From Caulobacter segnis (GTDB taxonomy: Bacteria; Pseudomonadota; Alphaproteobacteria; Caulobacterales; Caulobacteraceae): a stretch of DNA of 64,000 bases. The stretch covers positions 3,100,001 through 3,164,000 of the forward strand of contig NZ_CP096040.1 of the NCBI RefSeq assembly GCF_023935105.1. Direction: 5' to 3'. Of this stretch, positions 61,856 through 64,000 are shown one piece after another. The position numbers and the translations under genes were made by a program. Position 1 is the stretch's first letter, and every line of letters begins with the position of its first letter. The notes below the pieces were generated by a model. The model was not told where the DNA came from and made no database searches. It saw only the letters and a program-made list of their open reading frames with translations.

Positions 61856-63207
61856 ACCGCAGCACGGCTGTTCTGCTGGCCGCCATGGCCTTGGCCGGCT
61901 CGGCCCAGGCGGCCGACGCCCCCGCCTTCAAGCCGGTCCGCTCGGACGAGGACTACGGCTACCTGCGCGACGTCCAGGATCGCCAGGGCCTGGACCCGCT
62001 GCGCTATATTCCGCTGGGCGGCGAGGCCTATCTCAGCCTGGGCGGCGAAGCGCGGCTGAGGGTCGACGCGATCGACTCTCCCCGCTTCGGCCTGGATAGC
62101 GAGCGGCCCGACACCTTCGCCCTGGGCCGCCTGCTGCTGAGCGGCGACTTGCGCCTGACGCCCGCGCTGCGCGTCTATGGCGAGCTTGGCCTGCATCGCG
62201 ACATCGGCAAGCGCGACGCGCCGGCCGCCATCGACCGCGACGGTGTCGACGCCCAGGTGCTGTTCGTCGATCTCGCCCCCGCCGCCGGCTGGCGGGTGCG
62301 CCTGGGCCGCCAGGAGCTGCAGTTGAACCCGACCCAGCGCTTCATCGCCGTCCGGGAGTCGCCCAACATCCGCCAAAGCTTCGATGGCCTTCGCGTCACG
62401 CGCGCGTCCGGAAACCTGAAGCTGGACGCCTTCTACCTGCAGCCCGTGACGCCCTCGCCCGGCGCCTTCGACGACGAGCGCAGCCGCACCCAGCGTTTCT
62501 ACGGCCTCTATGCCTCGGCGAAGCTGTCGCCGCGCCAGACTTTGGACGTCTACACCCTGGGCCTGGAGCGCGATCGCGTGCGGTTCGGCGCCGTCAACGG
62601 CGACGAGCGCCGCATCAGTCTCGGCGCGCGCCTGGCCGGAACGGCCGGGGCCTTCGACTATGATACCGAAGGCGTGATTCAAGGCGGTCGCTTCGCGGGA
62701 CGCAGGATCCGCGCCTTCGCCGCCTCGGCCAGCGGCGGCTACACGCTGGATCAGTCGTGGAAGCCTCGCCTGGCTTTGCGCCTGGACGTCGGGTCGGGCG
62801 ACAAGGATCCGACCGACGGCACGCTCGGGACCTTCAACCCTCTGTTTCCCAAGGGGGCCTATTTCAACGAGACCACCCTGTTCAGTTGGGGCAATCTGGT
62901 TTCGGTCCGCCCTAGCCTGGGCGTGACGCCGCGCAAGGGCGTCAGCCTGGAAGTCAGCTACACGACGCACCGTCGCTGGACGGGCGCGGACGCTATCTAC
63001 ATTCAGCCCCTGGCCCCGCTGGCCCCCATCGGCGGCGACCACGCCAAGGCCGTCGGCGGCGCGACCCAGCTGGACGGGACGTGGCAGGTCAACCGCAACC
63101 TGAAGCTCCAGGCCCAGTTGGTCCACCAAGAGGCCGGTCCGGCGATCCGAGCCCTCGGCGGAAAGCCGGTGAACCTGGCGGTGCTGTTCACGCAGATCCG
63201 CTTCTGA
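61852..63207 (+). CDS. alginate-export-like outer-membrane porin
   Basis: A 451-residue protein with a signal peptide (TAVLLAAMALAGSAQAAD). The rest consists of barrel strands resembling the alginate-export (AlgE-like) family: YLSLGGEARLRVDAIDSP, VRLGRQELQLNPTQRFIAVR and QTLDVYTLGLERDRVRFG. The C terminus LAVLFTQIRF ends in Phe. It probably allows the cluster's substrate across the outer membrane, although an alginate substrate is not implied. GTG start overlaps the DUF1275 gene. Confidence 0.88.
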   Translation: MNRSTAVLLAAMALAGSAQAADAPAFKPVRSDEDYGYLRDVQDRQGLDPLRYIPLGGEAYLSLGGEARLRVDAIDSPRFGLDSERPDTFALGRLLLSGDLRLTPALRVYGELGLHRDIGKRDAPAAIDRDGVDAQVLFVDLAPAAGWRVRLGRQELQLNPTQRFIAVRESPNIRQSFDGLRVTRASGNLKLDAFYLQPVTPSPGAFDDERSRTQRFYGLYASAKLSPRQTLDVYTLGLERDRVRFGAVNGDERRISLGARLAGTAGAFDYDTEGVIQGGRFAGRRIRAFAASASGGYTLDQSWKPRLALRLDVGSGDKDPTDGTLGTFNPLFPKGAYFNETTLFSWGNLVSVRPSLGVTPRKGVSLEVSYTTHRRWTGADAIYIQPLAPLAPIGGDHAKAVGGATQLDGTWQVNRNLKLQAQLVHQEAGPAIRALGGKPVNLAVLFTQIRF

Positions 63208-63342
63208 TGTCACTCGGCGCGGGGCGGACGGATCGCAAGTAGCTTCCGGACAAAACGATTGTGATCGCCGTACAGTCAGATTTGACAAAGCTGCTCGCCC
63301 CAGAGCCTGATCGCGGCAAGATCGGGATGGAAACGGCCGGGC

Positions 63343-63963
63343 ATGATCGAGCTCTATCACTGCGTCGACGCGCGCTCCTTCCGCGCGCTGTGGGCCCTGG
63401 AGGAGATGGGCCTGAACTACCGCCTGCACCTCCTGCCCTTCCCACCGCGCATCCTGCGGCCAGACTATCTGCAAGAGAATCCTCTAGGCACCATCCCGCT
63501 GATGATCGACGGCGAGGTGCGGATGACCGAGTCCGCCGCGATCCCGCAGTATCTGGCCACCCGCTATGGGCCCTCGCCGCTGGCCGTCGGCGTCGAGGAG
63601 CCGGACTACGGGCCGTGGCTGGACTGGCTGCATCGCAGCGAGGCGACCCTGACATTCCCGCAGACGATCGTGCTGCGCTACACCCGGCTGGAGCCCGAGG
63701 CGCGCCGGTTGAAACAGGCGGCCGACGACTATGCCCAATGGTTTCTGTCGCGCCTGCGACACCTGACCCGCGCCCTGGCGGACCGCGAATGGTTGTGCGC
63801 CGGGCGTTTCACCATGGCCGACATCTGCGTCGGCTACGCCCTGCTGCTGGCGCGAGACCTGGGGCTGGACCACAAGTTCAGCCCTGAGATTTCGGCCTAT
63901 TGGGAGCGCCTGGCCGCCCGCCCCGGCTTCCAGGCTGCGAAGGCGGCGCAGGCCCAGGCCTAG
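63343..63963 (+). CDS. glutathione S-transferase-family protein
   Basis: A 206-residue GST. The thioredoxin-like half is MIELYHCVDARSFRALWALE, with PLGTIPLMIDGEVRMTESAA giving the cis-Pro and the Glu-Ser glutathione-binding pair. The helical half ends with LCAGRFTMADICVGYALLLA. A Ser/Arg-based site is likely. It is separated from the porin gene by 135 bp, so it probably has its own promoter. The stop shares CTAG with a possible convergent gene. Confidence 0.92.
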   Translation: MIELYHCVDARSFRALWALEEMGLNYRLHLLPFPPRILRPDYLQENPLGTIPLMIDGEVRMTESAAIPQYLATRYGPSPLAVGVEEPDYGPWLDWLHRSEATLTFPQTIVLRYTRLEPEARRLKQAADDYAQWFLSRLRHLTRALADREWLCAGRFTMADICVGYALLLARDLGLDHKFSPEISAYWERLAARPGFQAAKAAQAQA

Positions 63964-64000
63964 GTCCGCAGCGCCCCGTCGATGGCTGCCCGGAACGCCT
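63960..64000 (-). CDS. possible C-terminal end of a convergent gene (edge)
   Basis: The minus strand from the window edge reads AFRAAIDGALRT and then stops at TAG (63960-63962), sharing CTAG with the GST stop. Thirteen codons are too few to prove a gene, but the composition is protein-like and the spacing mirrors the convergent pair at 21730. Confidence 0.3.
   Translation of the reverse strand, partial: AFRAAIDGALRT

Noticed and set aside
61381..63474. Minus-strand frame of 697 codons opposite DUF1275 and the porin gene
   Set aside because: Shadow across overlapping plus-strand genes with clear signal peptide and barrel.
1..64000. CRISPR arrays, rRNA or tRNA genes, transposases, integrases
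   Set aside because: Looked for repeated spacers, tRNA-like cloverleaf ends and mobile-element proteins; none seen.

Overview
The window is a GC-rich alphaproteobacterial chromosome segment, most likely from Caulobacter or a close relative. Supporting signs are the fatty-acid cluster, the rpsF-rpsR-rplI ribosomal block and the dnaB-alr-radA-cvpA-purF series, plus abundant TonB-dependent receptors, a CtrA-like box before a chemotaxis gene and many GTG starts with 4-nt overlaps. The species is inferred from gene content, not from a database search. No rRNA, tRNA, CRISPR array, insertion sequence or prophage was seen.

Region by region. 1-2.9 kb: minus-strand fatty-acid synthesis genes fabD, fabG, acpP and a partial fabF. 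3.0-6.9 kb: truncated haemoglobin, periplasmic peroxiredoxin, a membrane-anchored AraC-type regulator, a sterol-desaturase-family hydroxylase and an exported unknown. 7.1-8.5 kb: rpsF-rpsR-rplI with a textbook terminator. 8.6-11.1 kb: TonB-dependent receptor. 11.3-19.3 kb: dnaB, a MarC-family gene, alr, and radA-cvpA-purF (overlapping) followed by a symporter-like gene. 19.3-22.9 kb: SDR, a soluble PAS chemoreceptor and a serine hydrolase. 22.9-28.0 kb: der, bamB, a YfgM-like gene and panB, which appears to start at CTG.

28.1-31.0 kb holds a duplicated module of small membrane protein, ECF sigma factor and putative anti-sigma protein, plus an extra 59-residue paralogue. 31.1-33.5 kb: HAD phosphatase, YffB-like protein, AlkD-like DNA repair protein and a LigT-type protein. 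33.6-35.5 kb: a BlaI/MecI-type repressor with two matching operators, followed by an M56 peptidase-ankyrin gene broken by one extra base. 35.5-39.1 kb: GMC oxidoreductase with a small Tat-signal partner, a small basic protein, a DUF2147 protein and an OmpR-type response regulator. 39.2-42.4 kb: a large autotransporter with Asp-rich DxDGDG segments.

42.6-50.0 kb is an apparent peptide-scavenging operon (TonB receptor, zinc metalloprotease, amidohydrolase fused to a CIA30 domain). 50.4-56.3 kb: YceI, a GH43/AbfB glycosidase, a LuxR-type response regulator and a giant propeller-sensor histidine kinase. 56.6-63.2 kb reads in the opposite direction: a Tat-exported haloperoxidase-like hydrolase and an isochorismatase-like hydrolase, followed by five tightly overlapping genes (XapX, Tat-exported YtcJ-like amidohydrolase with Cys-rich tail, DoxX, DUF1275, alginate-export-like porin). 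This looks like an uncharacterised uptake and hydrolysis pathway. A GST gene ends the window, with the tail of a possible convergent gene at the edge.

The most unusual parts are the duplicated ECF module, the BlaI/M56-ankyrin pair with its operators and frameshift, the 58.5-63.2 kb overlapping cluster, and the non-canonical panB start.
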